NCBI GenBank assembly: GCA_030427505.1
Contig: JAUICH010000003.1
Coordinates: forward strand, 62,001 to 126,000
Direction of reading: 5' to 3'
Origin: Verrucomicrobiia bacterium
Lineage (GTDB): Bacteria > Verrucomicrobiota > Verrucomicrobiia > Verrucomicrobiales > DEV007
DNA: 64,000 nt
A model generated the notes under the pieces. That model worked only from the letters and a program-made list of their open reading frames with translations. It was not told the origin of the DNA and searched no databases. Shown here in pieces: positions 24,720 through 33,279 of the stretch (position 1 is its first letter; each line of letters opens with the position of its first letter). Position numbers and translations under genes: made by a program.

Positions 24720-26063
24720 TCAACCGCCCTGGGGGCCGTTTCCTTCAATACGATGGGGACCCAGAATCTCGCTGTCTCTGGGCACTTCGCGCAGGGGCTT
24801 GGCTTCGGGGCCGATCCGGTTGTTGAGAATCGTGAATTTTCCAATCTCGTACTTGGTCCACACCCACCAGTCGGGCAGGCCTTTCTCGGGACGGTTCGAA
24901 GCGCCCTCAGCGGTGATGATAGCCTGGACGCCTTCGAGACGATTGTTCCGCGCGATAGTGCCAAACGCTTCATAATAAATCTCTTTCCCGCTGGTCTTGG
25001 CGTTTATAACCATGAAACTGTCCAGCTTGCCATCCACCTCACAATTCTGGGCCAGGATGTCGCGGCCAGAGGCGGCAATAGCGCCCCTTCTATAGCCGCC
25101 TCCAAAGCGGCAGCCATCGACCACATAGTAACGAACGTCACGCCGCTCCCAGGGATCGAGATTTCCGTCTCCGGTGATGTCGAGGGAAAGATCGTCATTC
25201 GTGAACAGCAGGATGGCGTTGCTCCACAGCCGGTCCGCACCCGCGAAGGTGCACTGAATGGCGCCCGAGCCCTGAACCCCGTCGAGGTAATAGGCGTTGG
25301 CGTGATGACCGGAGAATTCGCAGCCCCGGAACCAGATGCCGCGAATGCCCATGATGCCGGTGACCGGCAGGGGCCGGTACCACCGCAGCACTTTCTTTCC
25401 ATTGCCATCCACGGCTCCCTCGTCCCGGTTTTCAGGCTGATGAAAAGTGCAGCCGTCAAAGAGGACCGACCGGCACGCCCCCAGCCGAACGGGACTTTGT
25501 TCGAAGGTGATGTTCTTGAAGTAAATGTTGTGGGTGGGCAGTTCCCTCAGCGCCTTCACGGCGGCGGGATTCTGGTGAAACACCGCCTCGCAGAAGGCTC
25601 CGTAATCGTGATTCAGCGAGCTGCCGACCACGAAATTTTCCGAGCCGCGAATGACGGCTTCGCCCTCGCCAATGAGGTGAATATTCGCCCGGTTCAGGAT
25701 TTCAAAGCCTCCTTCGTAAGTGCCAGCCGCCAGCCGGAGGGTGCCACCGGTAGATGGGAGCGAGTCAATGGCTTCCTGGAGAGAAGGGCCGGAAGGTTGA
25801 AGCGCCACCACGGGTTCGGGAGATTGAATCTCGACGGCGTCACCAGTCCGCGCGGGATTTAGGGGATGCTTTCCCCACCACTCGTCCGCCGTGAGCGAGT
25901 AGTCGATTGGGACGTCGGGTACTCCCTCTGAAACTTCAGCAAGAGCCGTGAAATAGGAAAATAACCAGCTCAGTCCAAAGGCGGTAAGAAAGTAAATAAA
26001 TCTACTTTGGATGACTCTGGAGGAAGAGGGTTCTTCTCGCGGGGCGGACAGGTTGAATACCAT
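24720..26063 (-). CDS. Secreted or anchored right-handed parallel beta-helix protein
   Basis: A protein of about 447 residues with a hydrophobic signal or anchor (SRFIYFLTAFGLSWLFSYFTALA) after a short basic N-terminus; the ATG at MVFNLSAPRE is preferred over one twelve codons upstream. The body is a pectate-lyase-like right-handed beta-helix: SLQEAIDSLPSTGGTLRLAAGTYEG, IHLIGEGEAVIRG, NIYFKNITFEQSPVR, RSVLFDGCTFHQPEN, IWFRGCEFSGHHAN, TFAGADRLWSN, then C-terminal repeats. An EF-hand/dockerin-like loop DITGDGNLDPWER sits between coils (about residue 290) and may bind calcium. A polysaccharide lyase or glycan-binding role is a fair guess, without catalytic proof. Confidence 0.75.
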   Translation of the reverse strand: MVFNLSAPREEPSSSRVIQSRFIYFLTAFGLSWLFSYFTALAEVSEGVPDVPIDYSLTADEWWGKHPLNPARTGDAVEIQSPEPVVALQPSGPSLQEAIDSLPSTGGTLRLAAGTYEGGFEILNRANIHLIGEGEAVIRGSENFVVGSSLNHDYGAFCEAVFHQNPAAVKALRELPTHNIYFKNITFEQSPVRLGACRSVLFDGCTFHQPENRDEGAVDGNGKKVLRWYRPLPVTGIMGIRGIWFRGCEFSGHHANAYYLDGVQGSGAIQCTFAGADRLWSNAILLFTNDDLSLDITGDGNLDPWERRDVRYYVVDGCRFGGGYRRGAIAASGRDILAQNCEVDGKLDSFMVINAKTSGKEIYYEAFGTIARNNRLEGVQAIITAEGASNRPEKGLPDWWVWTKYEIGKFTILNNRIGPEAKPLREVPRDSEILGPHRIEGNGPQGG

Positions 26064-26206
26064 GCCCCCGGGTTTACACAACCAGATTCGCCATGGCAAG
26101 GCTGGCTGAAGCGATTGCCGGCCAGGCTATGGCTGGAAGAAATGTCGCCGATTTTTCTCGGCCCGGCAGGCTTCACCCGCGCCATGCCCAAAGGGCGGAA
26201 GGCGGC

Positions 26207-28561
26207 TCAGCGAGCCTTGAAAGAGTCGATCCAGGCTTCGATCTGGGGGTAATACCTTTGATGCACCCTTAGGATGAGATGTCCGTTTTCGGAATTGTAG
26301 ATCGCGTTGGAATAAGGGGGAAACCGGACGCCGATGTGTTCGAGAACTTCCTTCGCGCTGGACTTGCCGGATTGCTGGCACGCCAAATCAAATGCGCTCT
26401 TGGGCAAGGCGTAAACTCTCGTGTAAATGCCGGCGGCATTGTAGTCTGCCTCACTGAGCGGAGGGCGGGAATTTTCCGCGGTGTTCGCAGATGCCGGAGG
26501 CTGGAGGATCAGCACGGAATTGTCCGAAATCTCAAAGGACAGTCCGGTGACCTCGGTGGCAAAGCCGAAGGCTTTCATCAATGAAACGTTCCGAAAACTG
26601 CAGGTGATTTTTCTCGTCACGCCTTTTTCCACTGACGGGTCGAAGACCACGTTCACGGCACGCTTGTCGGGATCGAGTTCGACCGCCTTCTGTTGAATGA
26701 ACTTGATGGCGTCTTCCAGGGATGACTCGCGGAACTCTAGAAGAGGAATCCGGGTATCCATCAGCCTTTGGAAGAGGTCCACCTTAGCCGCCATAGACTC
26801 CGCGGAGGCGGAGCCGGGGGAAGTGTCCCGTGGGCTGGCGAAAGCCTCCAGCTCTTGTATCTTCTCCAATGACAAGATACGGACCGAGTCTGCTTCGGTC
26901 ACGTAGGCAACGCCCCCGAGTTGCGTGATATAGCGAAGCGCTTCGGCTACGGGTACTTGAGTAAGTTTCAGGGTGATGAGAGCGTCTTGCCGGGGTTCCG
27001 CGGAGGGATCGAGGATAAAATGGATTCCTTTCTTCTCGGGATCCTGTTGCCGGGACTGCTGCTGGAGAAGCACGAGGGCGTCTCTCAGGGGAACCTCCTC
27101 CAGCTTGATCTGGGGAATGACAACGGAAGCCATTTTCCGCCCCAGAGCAGTGCCGGGCAGGGAGCCTGAGGGTTTCTCCCAGCCGTCCGCCAGGGCGGGT
27201 TTTGGCTTCGCCTTGATGACGACCGCGTTTTCTTCGATCTGAAAGATAGCGCCCGCGAGTTGGGTGGCGTAGCGGATGACTTCGGTAACGGGAATCTGGG
27301 ACAGCTTCAGATTGACCGGCGCATCCAGAAGCGACTCAGCGGAAGGATCGTAAACCAGGTTGAATCCTTCTTTTTCGGGATCGAGTTCACGCGCTCTCTG
27401 TTGGATAAATTCAAGCGCGTCTTTCAGCGGAAGATCAGTGAATTCAGCTTCCGGAAGAATGATCCGCTTCAACTTATTCGAAAGACCGCCCTGTTCGGGG
27501 TCGCCGGCGGATGACGCCGGTTCCGAGAATTCAAGTGTGCCCGCAACCACTCCCGAAAGAGTCAGGACACAGGCCAGAGAACGGGCTTTCCAACTGGCCG
27601 GGGGACGAAGCCGGGCGTGATGCCCGACTTTCCGCAGACGCCGGCTGACGGAAGGAATCCGCAGCAGCGCCGTGGCGGGCAGAGGCTGGGGAATGAGCTG
27701 AAGGGCCAAGTTCGCCAAAGCGCTGGAGTAGGCGGTGGCATCGCCGCCACGGCGGGCCGCCTCGGCATCGCTGGCTTCCTCCGCGGAGCGAAGATGCAGG
27801 CCTTCCAGCCACCAGGCCAGGGGATGAAACCAGAAAAGGCAGGTGGTAAACCGGGCGATCAGAATCCAAACCGGATCGCGGTGCGCCAGGTGCGCGGCTT
27901 CATGCCGGAAGACGTGTTCCAGGTGGCCGGAACCCCCGTCTTCTTCCATGGTCTCTAACAAGCAGGCGGGAATGACGAGGTTCGAGTTGGAGAGACTGGG
28001 AGACAACCATGGAGATTCGTTTCCCACCGAGATACGCAAACAGCAAGCGCGGACACCATAGTCACGGCAGATGGTGTCCCAGGCGCCCTGAGCCTGTTGA
28101 GGCGCTGGTTGGGTGTATCTGAGATGGCGGCCTTTCGGTCCAAATTGGCGAAGCCGCCACGCCTCGCGGAGGGAAAAGGCCAAGGCTGTCAGCAACCAGG
28201 CAACGACCAGTGCGGCTACCAGGGATTCCGAAGAACCGGAGGACCGATTTATCTGGCCTGAAACCGTGACCGCCTTTGTCTGAGGATCGATTTCAAACTT
28301 CCGCTCCAGCATCAAATGATCCGGAGCCTGCGTTTCAGCCTCAAACAAGACCTTCAGTGGCATATAAGGCACGAGAATCCGCGGACTGCACACGGCGGCT
28401 ACTAGAAGGATGGGGAGCGTGATGTATGCGACACGCGCGCCGAGCACGCGCCATCGCGGCTCGGCCCGGTGAAGGCAGAGTATCAGTCCGATGGCCATGG
28501 CCATGAAGAGGCTCACTTTGAACAGGGAGGCACCCAGGTGGAGGAAAACGTCCGGGTTCAT
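26207..28561 (-). CDS. BlaR1/MecR1-like M56 metallopeptidase fused to three secretin-N-like repeats
   Basis: A 784-residue protein. The N-terminal part has membrane helices and an M56 zinc-metalloprotease with the HEAAH motif (about residue 220, FRHEAAHLAHRDP) followed by ARFTTCLFWFHPLAWW. BlaR1/MecR1 proteins sense a signal and cleave the BlaI/MecI repressor. Instead of a penicillin-binding sensor domain, the C-terminal 420 residues contain three repeats (about 365, 480 and 604 onward) of the type F-x(4)-L-x-D-A-L-x-F-I-Q-Q ... N-x-V-Y-D-P-S-A-E ... L-S-Q-I-P-V-T-E-V-I-R-Y, resembling the secretin/TonB short N-terminal (STN) domain. It overlaps the repressor gene by four bases. Confidence 0.85.
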   Translation of the reverse strand: MNPDVFLHLGASLFKVSLFMAMAIGLILCLHRAEPRWRVLGARVAYITLPILLVAAVCSPRILVPYMPLKVLFEAETQAPDHLMLERKFEIDPQTKAVTVSGQINRSSGSSESLVAALVVAWLLTALAFSLREAWRLRQFGPKGRHLRYTQPAPQQAQGAWDTICRDYGVRACCLRISVGNESPWLSPSLSNSNLVIPACLLETMEEDGGSGHLEHVFRHEAAHLAHRDPVWILIARFTTCLFWFHPLAWWLEGLHLRSAEEASDAEAARRGGDATAYSSALANLALQLIPQPLPATALLRIPSVSRRLRKVGHHARLRPPASWKARSLACVLTLSGVVAGTLEFSEPASSAGDPEQGGLSNKLKRIILPEAEFTDLPLKDALEFIQQRARELDPEKEGFNLVYDPSAESLLDAPVNLKLSQIPVTEVIRYATQLAGAIFQIEENAVVIKAKPKPALADGWEKPSGSLPGTALGRKMASVVIPQIKLEEVPLRDALVLLQQQSRQQDPEKKGIHFILDPSAEPRQDALITLKLTQVPVAEALRYITQLGGVAYVTEADSVRILSLEKIQELEAFASPRDTSPGSASAESMAAKVDLFQRLMDTRIPLLEFRESSLEDAIKFIQQKAVELDPDKRAVNVVFDPSVEKGVTRKITCSFRNVSLMKAFGFATEVTGLSFEISDNSVLILQPPASANTAENSRPPLSEADYNAAGIYTRVYALPKSAFDLACQQSGKSSAKEVLEHIGVRFPPYSNAIYNSENGHLILRVHQRYYPQIEAWIDSFKAR

Positions 28562-28992
28562 GATTTGTTGGGGTGTTTTTTTTCGTTCTTGGGCTTATCG
28601 GAAGCCCCATAGTGCTGGGCAATCTCGGAAAGCTCCCGGACTTCCTCCGGGGTAAGAGAGTCTTCCTGAAGCAACTGAGCCAGGAGCCCGACCCGGGAGC
28701 CGGAGGAAAACACCTTGGACAGCCCGGCAAGCAGATCGGAAAGCGCATGGATCTTCTGGCGTTTGGGCTGGTAAACGAAGGCTTTTCCACTCTTCCCGCG
28801 TTGGAGTTCGCCGCGTTCCACCAGAACCCGGAGCACTGAGCGCAGGGTGGCGTTTTCAATGGGCCACTCGAAGCGCTCTTCAATTTCCGCCGGTTTGAGA
28901 GGCCGGTCCGCGTTCCAAAGTATCTGCAGGACGTGAAGGTGCGCCCGATTCAAGTGAGGGATGCCGGAATCCTGGGGGTCAGGTGGGCTCAT
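28558..28992 (-). CDS. BlaI/MecI-family transcriptional repressor
   Basis: A 144-residue winged-helix repressor (IPHLNRAHLHVLQILWNADR, EIEERFEWPIENATLRSVLRVLVERGELQRGKSGKAFVYQPK), a typical BlaI/MecI/CopY-type protein, in which the C-terminal helices dimerise and the site is cut by the M56 protease. The ATG at MSPPDPQ is chosen because the upstream extension to 29028 runs through the operator dyad. The gene overlaps the protease by ATGA. Two palindromic sites sit immediately upstream. Regulated targets beyond its own operon are unknown. Confidence 0.9.
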   Translation of the reverse strand: MSPPDPQDSGIPHLNRAHLHVLQILWNADRPLKPAEIEERFEWPIENATLRSVLRVLVERGELQRGKSGKAFVYQPKRQKIHALSDLLAGLSKVFSSGSRVGLLAQLLQEDSLTPEEVRELSEIAQHYGASDKPKNEKKHPNKS

Positions 28993-28995
28993 ATG

Positions 28996-29051
28996 TGTGA
29001 GAAAATCACAGATGGAAAGATGGGGCAAGCCTTTTCTGTGATTTTTTCACA
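28996..29051 (-). promoter_or_regulatory. Paired TGTGA-N5-TCACA operators upstream of the BlaI-like gene
   Basis: Two identical dyads: TGTGA-GAAAA-TCACA (28996-29010) and TGTGA-TTTTT-TCACA (29037-29051; spacers given in plus-strand orientation), 41 bases centre to centre. The near one starts four bases upstream of the repressor's ATG. They are the most obvious candidate binding sites for BlaI-type autorepression. A CRP-type site would have N6 rather than N5 between the half-sites. Confidence 0.6.
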
Positions 29052-29105
29052 TATTAAGCCAGCCTCCGAGAGGAGAGCTGGCTCGATCTATGGGAGAGGG
29101 GACGA

Positions 29106-30152
29106 TCAGTTCCCGCTCTTCACCCGGTCCCAGGCTTTGGAGTAAAGCTGGTTCTGTTCGCCCAGGTCTTTGATGACTTCACTTTTCTCCAGGACGTCGG
29201 AAGGGGGGAAGACCGCAGTGTTGGAGCGCACTTCCTCGCTGAGCAGTTTGTAGGCTTCCGCGTTGGGAGCCAGGAAGTAGACGAACTCAGTATTTTGCGC
29301 CGCGTTTTCGGCATCGGTCAGGAAGTCGATGAAGGCATACGCCAGGTCCGGCTCCGGCGCGTTCTTGAGGATCACCAGGTCATCGCAGGCGATGGAGGTG
29401 CCTTCCTTCGGGATGTAGTAGCCGATGTCCTCGTTTTCATCCATGACCTGAAGCAGGTCGCCGCTATAGCCTTGGACAGCGAAAAACTCCCCGCTGCCGA
29501 TGCCGGGTTTGTAGGATTCACTGTCGAACTTGGCGAGGTTCTCCTTCCAACCCTTGAGGACTTCCACGGCTTCATCAATTTCGGCCTGGTTGGTGGTGTT
29601 CAGACTGTAGCCCTTGAACTTGAGAGCCGCGCCGAGGGCTTCGCGCACGTCGTTCAGGAGAGTCATGCGGTTCTTCAGATCGGTGCGGTCGAAGATGGCC
29701 CAGGAAGGGTCCACGTCGCCGAGCTTGGACACACTGTAGGCAATGCCGGTATTGGACAGCATATAAGGCACGCTGTATTTCATGTCCTTGTCGAAAGCCA
29801 GCGTCTTCAGGTAGGCAGGGTCCACGTTCTTCAAGTTCGGGACCTTGGCGTGGTCGATCTCCTGGATGAGACCTTCGTCCCACATGATGGCCGCCATGTA
29901 GCTGCTGGGCACGACGACGTCGTAGCCCGTGGCGCCGGCCTGAAGCTTCGCCAGCATGGACTCGTTGCTGTCGAAGGTGTCGATCACGAGGCGGCAATGG
30001 TTGGCCTCTTCAAAGGCCGTGACCAGGTCGGGATCGATGTATTCCGCCCAGGTAAAGAGATGAAGGCTCTTCTTATCTCCGCCGCAGGCGGCAAGAAAAC
30101 CAGCCATCACGAGCGTGGTGGCGGACAACCAGAAACGAGTCAGCGGTTTCAT
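29106..30152 (-). CDS. potD: Spermidine/putrescine-binding lipoprotein (PotD-like)
   Basis: A 348-residue periplasmic solute-binding lipoprotein. The start MKPLTRFWLSATTLVMAGFL leads into a lipobox LAACGG, so Cys about 23 should be acylated. The mature protein has LHLFTWAEYIDPDLVTAFEE, DVVVPSSYMAAIMWDEGLI, YMLSNTGIAYSVSKL, GIGSGEFFAVQGYSGDLLQV and AYAFIDFLTDAENAA, all PotD/PotF type. It is the last gene of potABCD, 109 bases after potC. The polyamine preference cannot be told from sequence alone. The open frame extends 19 codons upstream without similarity, so the lipobox start is preferred. Confidence 0.9.
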   Translation of the reverse strand: MKPLTRFWLSATTLVMAGFLAACGGDKKSLHLFTWAEYIDPDLVTAFEEANHCRLVIDTFDSNESMLAKLQAGATGYDVVVPSSYMAAIMWDEGLIQEIDHAKVPNLKNVDPAYLKTLAFDKDMKYSVPYMLSNTGIAYSVSKLGDVDPSWAIFDRTDLKNRMTLLNDVREALGAALKFKGYSLNTTNQAEIDEAVEVLKGWKENLAKFDSESYKPGIGSGEFFAVQGYSGDLLQVMDENEDIGYYIPKEGTSIACDDLVILKNAPEPDLAYAFIDFLTDAENAAQNTEFVYFLAPNAEAYKLLSEEVRSNTAVFPPSDVLEKSEVIKDLGEQNQLYSKAWDRVKSGN

Positions 30153-30261
30153 GATGGCCGAAAGAATACGCAAGCCGCCGCGCTGGAGCCAATGGAAAAG
30201 ATGCGGCAAATTTCACTCGTTCATCAGGCTCAAAATCTTGGAACAATCGGGACTTCCATTC

Positions 30262-31038
30262 CTAATGAACGGGCCGGTTCCGTGAGAAAAACTGTGAGAT
30301 CACCACTACGGCAAAGGTGACGGTCATGAACAGGACGCTCAAGGCATTGATGACGGTGGTCGAGCCGTGCTTGATCATGCTGTAGATGTGAACGGGCAGG
30401 GTGGAACTACCGGGCCCGGCGACAAAGAAGGTGATGACAAAGTCGTCCACGGAAAGGGTGAAGGCCAGCATGGCGCCCGCCAGAATGCCAGGGCCCAGCA
30501 CAGGCAGTAGCACGCGAAAGACGATGCGGCCCCATCCGGCCCCGAGGTCTTGCGCCGCCTCCACCAGGGAATAGTCAAAATCCTGCAGCCGGCCCAGCAC
30601 GACAAAGGCGACGTAGCTGATGCAAAACGTGACGTGCGCCAGGATCACGGTGCCGAGGCCGAGCAAGATTTTCAAGTTCACGTAAAACAGCAGCAAGCTG
30701 ATGCCCATGAGAATGTCCGGCACCACCAGAGGCGCGTAGGTCACCAGGTAGTGCAGGCGCTGGAGTCGCGTGCGGTAGCGATGCAACACCCAGGCCGCCA
30801 GGGAACCGATAATGGTGGAAACGGCCGTGCAGGAGATGGCCACCACCAGGGTGTTTCGCGTGGCGGACCAGATGGAGCGATCTTCGAAAAGCTTGGCATA
30901 CCAACTGAAGGTGAAGCCCTTCCATTCGCCCCCGTAGCGGGCGGCATTGAAAGACTGCACCGTCATCACCACGATCGGCAGGTAGAGGAACGCCAGCACG
31001 GCCAGCGTGGTGTAGAGGGGAACGCGGCTGGGCTTCAT
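30262..31038 (-). CDS. potC: Spermidine/putrescine ABC transporter permease (PotC-like)
   Basis: A 258-residue inner-membrane permease with six helices. The EAA loop EAAQDLGAGWGRIVFRVLLP contacts the ATPase, and YLPIVVMTVQSFNAARYGGEW near the N-terminus with LVTYAPLVVPDILMGISLLLF are family features. It overlaps potB by four bases (ATGA) and lies upstream of potD. With PotB it forms the transmembrane channel. Confidence 0.93.
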   Translation of the reverse strand: MKPSRVPLYTTLAVLAFLYLPIVVMTVQSFNAARYGGEWKGFTFSWYAKLFEDRSIWSATRNTLVVAISCTAVSTIIGSLAAWVLHRYRTRLQRLHYLVTYAPLVVPDILMGISLLLFYVNLKILLGLGTVILAHVTFCISYVAFVVLGRLQDFDYSLVEAAQDLGAGWGRIVFRVLLPVLGPGILAGAMLAFTLSVDDFVITFFVAGPGSSTLPVHIYSMIKHGSTTVINALSVLFMTVTFAVVVISQFFSRNRPVH

Positions 31039-31964
31039 CCCTGAGCGCCTCCTTCCCGCGGCCCGCCTTTCTCACGCTCGACGGGTACTTTGTCAGGGTG
31101 ACGGCTCCGGACTACCATGGCGATGACCATGGGCAGGATGACCGCGAGGGCCAGCAGGGCGGAAAGGCCGCTGGCGTGGGGAAGGTTCCGGTCCGTAAAG
31201 ACCCGCTGGGCGATCTTGTTGCCCACCATCTCGCTGCTGGGACCGCCGACGAGATCGGGAATAGCGTAGGAACCCAGCGCGGGAATGAAGACCATGAGCG
31301 TGGCGGTGAGGAGGCCGATCTGAATGGAGGGCAGAAAGACCCTGACAAAAGCCTGAAACCGCGTGGCGCCCAGGTCCTGAGCAGCGTCCAGCAGTTGAAA
31401 ATCAAAGCGCTCGGCGGCGGCATAGACCGGCATTATGGCAAAGGGCAGATAGGTATAGATCAGCACGACGAGCACCGCGCCTTCGTTGTAGAGCAGGGAG
31501 GCGTTGGAGGAGAGAATACCCAGCTTCACCAGACTGGTCTGAAGGAAACCTTCCGGATGGAGTACGGTGCGCCAGGCAAAGATGCGGATCAGGAAATTCG
31601 TCCAGAAAGGCAGGATGACGAGCAGCAGCGTCCAGTGGCGGCGGGAAGCCGGTTGGCGGGCGAGCCAGTAGCCGGCGGGCACGGCCATCACCAGGCAGAC
31701 CAGCGTAGTCACCATACTCACCCGGAGCGTGCGCCACAGGATCGCGGGGTAAGACGGCTGCATGAGGCGGGCCAGCGTGTCGAGCGTCCACCCCTCGCCA
31801 ATGCGGCCATAGGGATCGGGAGGCCGGAACGCCACGGTGAAGACCAGGAGGCTGGGGATAACGAAAAACAGGAGCAGCCAGAGGAGCGACGGCGCGGTGA
31901 GCAGCCACTCCGGCAGAAAGCGGCGGAGGCGCGAAAGAACCCATCGTCCGAGTCTGGTAATCAC
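31035..31964 (-). CDS. potB: Spermidine/putrescine ABC transporter permease (PotB-like)
   Basis: A 309-residue permease with a GTG start chosen because it forms a GTGA overlap with the potA stop and because the upstream extension is not conserved. Six membrane helices are visible, beginning TAPSLLWLLLFFVIPSLLVF, with LPFWTNFLIRIFAWRTVL, YTYLPFAIMPVYAAAERFD and the EAA-type loop DAAQDLGATRFQAFVRVFLP. IPALGSYAIPDLVGGPSSEM is typical of PotB. Second gene of the pot operon. Confidence 0.93.
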   Translation of the reverse strand: MITRLGRWVLSRLRRFLPEWLLTAPSLLWLLLFFVIPSLLVFTVAFRPPDPYGRIGEGWTLDTLARLMQPSYPAILWRTLRVSMVTTLVCLVMAVPAGYWLARQPASRRHWTLLLVILPFWTNFLIRIFAWRTVLHPEGFLQTSLVKLGILSSNASLLYNEGAVLVVLIYTYLPFAIMPVYAAAERFDFQLLDAAQDLGATRFQAFVRVFLPSIQIGLLTATLMVFIPALGSYAIPDLVGGPSSEMVGNKIAQRVFTDRNLPHASGLSALLALAVILPMVIAMVVRSRHPDKVPVEREKGGPREGGAQG

Positions 31965-33100
31965 GGGGCTGAATCCGCGTTGGGTGTTGTGGCCGGGGTC
32001 CCGTTGGTGGACTGGAGGATATTTCCATCGTCCGCGTGCCAGGTGAGCCAGACCGAATCTTCCCAAGTGATGGGTTTTTCCTCCAGCAGGCAGCGGTTGT
32101 GCTGGCGCAGCACGTTCAGCTTGAACTCACCGCAGCGGACCACATATCGGGTTTCGGAACCCATGTAGATGATGGTGTCCACGACCCCGGGAAGCAGGTT
32201 CTGAATGCTGGGCACGGTGGGCTTTTCCCGGGACAGGTTGAACTTCTCCGGCCGCAGGCTCAGGGTGACGTTCTCTCCGGGGGCCACGGGCCGGTCCTGA
32301 TAGGCGAGTATCTTGCCCAGGCCGGGAACCTCCAGGTGGCAATAGTCGCTACCCTCCACGCTGGCCACCTTTCCTGGGAAAAGGTTGGTGTCGCCAATGA
32401 ACTCCGCCACGAAGCGGCTCTTCGGTAGCTCGTAGACTTCGGCGGGGGTGCCAAGTTGTTCGATGACCCCTTCGTTCATGATGGCGATGTGATCGCTCAG
32501 ACTCATGGCCTCATCCTGATCGTGGGTCACGTAGATGAAGGTAATGCCCACCTCATCGTGTATGCGGTCCAGTTCCAGCAGCATGTGCTGGCGGAGCTTC
32601 AGGTCCAAGGCGGCAAGGGGCTCGTCCAGGAGCAGGATCTTTGGCTTCTTTATCAAGGCACGGGCAATGGCAACGCGCTGTTTCTGGCCGCCGCTGATCT
32701 GGCTGGGCTTCTTGTGGGCGTGTTCGTGCATGCGGATGAGATCCAGCATGCGGTGGACTTCTTCCTGAATCTCAATCTTGGGTTTTCCTTCGGCGCGAAG
32801 GCCGAAGGCAATGTTGTCCGCCACGCTCAGGTGGGGGAAGAGGGCGTAGTTCTGAAAGACCGTATTCACCTGACGGCGGTTAGGCGGCAACTGAGCCACA
32901 TCGGTTCCGTCCAGGAGGATGCTTCCCGAATCCGGGCGCTCAAAGCCGGCGATCATGCGGAGTAGCGTCGTCTTCCCACAGCCACTGGGTCCCAGCAGGG
33001 AAAACACCTCCCCACGCTTTACAGACAGGCTGACATCGCGAACCACCCGTTGAGCCCCAAAGGCCTTGTTGACGGTTTTGATCTCCAAGATGGATTCCAT
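31961..33100 (-). CDS. potA: Spermidine/putrescine ABC transporter ATP-binding protein (PotA)
   Basis: A 379-residue ATPase. Walker A is LGPSGCGKTTLL, Q-loop VFQNYALFPH, signature ISGGQKQRVAIARAL, Walker B ILLLDEPLAALD, switch His in YVTHDQDEAM. The C-terminal TOBE-type regulatory domain includes RPEKFNLS and GSETRYVV. It is the first gene of potABCD and overlaps potB. The ATG at MESILEIKTVNKAFG is used; a longer upstream frame is not conserved. It powers polyamine import with PotB, PotC and PotD. Confidence 0.95.
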   Translation of the reverse strand: MESILEIKTVNKAFGAQRVVRDVSLSVKRGEVFSLLGPSGCGKTTLLRMIAGFERPDSGSILLDGTDVAQLPPNRRQVNTVFQNYALFPHLSVADNIAFGLRAEGKPKIEIQEEVHRMLDLIRMHEHAHKKPSQISGGQKQRVAIARALIKKPKILLLDEPLAALDLKLRQHMLLELDRIHDEVGITFIYVTHDQDEAMSLSDHIAIMNEGVIEQLGTPAEVYELPKSRFVAEFIGDTNLFPGKVASVEGSDYCHLEVPGLGKILAYQDRPVAPGENVTLSLRPEKFNLSREKPTVPSIQNLLPGVVDTIIYMGSETRYVVRCGEFKLNVLRQHNRCLLEEKPITWEDSVWLTWHADDGNILQSTNGTPATTPNADSAP

Positions 33101-33211
33101 GTAAGTGGTTCTGTCAGGGAACTCATTTGATTGGCAAAGCCGGTCACGGAAGTAAACCAAAAACAGAATTGAATCGAGCCCTGATGTCAGAGAGAGGAGT
33201 CCCAAAGAGAA

Positions 33212-33252
33212 GAGTCCCCGGGCAGGCGATGGGTCACCTGCCGCGAGGACTC
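33212..33252 (-). terminator. Strong hairpin between ppk2 and potA
   Basis: GAGTCC and GGCAGG pair with CCTGCC and GGACTC around a 10-base loop with a small internal loop. It lies 28 bases after the PPK2 stop, in the direction of transcription, and is followed by a T-rich stretch. It probably ends or attenuates transcription before the pot operon. Confidence 0.5.
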
Positions 33253-33279
33253 CTGAAAACGCTGGGCTTTCTAAATTCC

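Noticed and set aside
28996-29051. CRP-type reading of the dyads upstream of the BlaI-like gene
   Set aside because: Half-site spacing is five rather than six bases and the sites sit next to a repressor gene that is the more likely binder.
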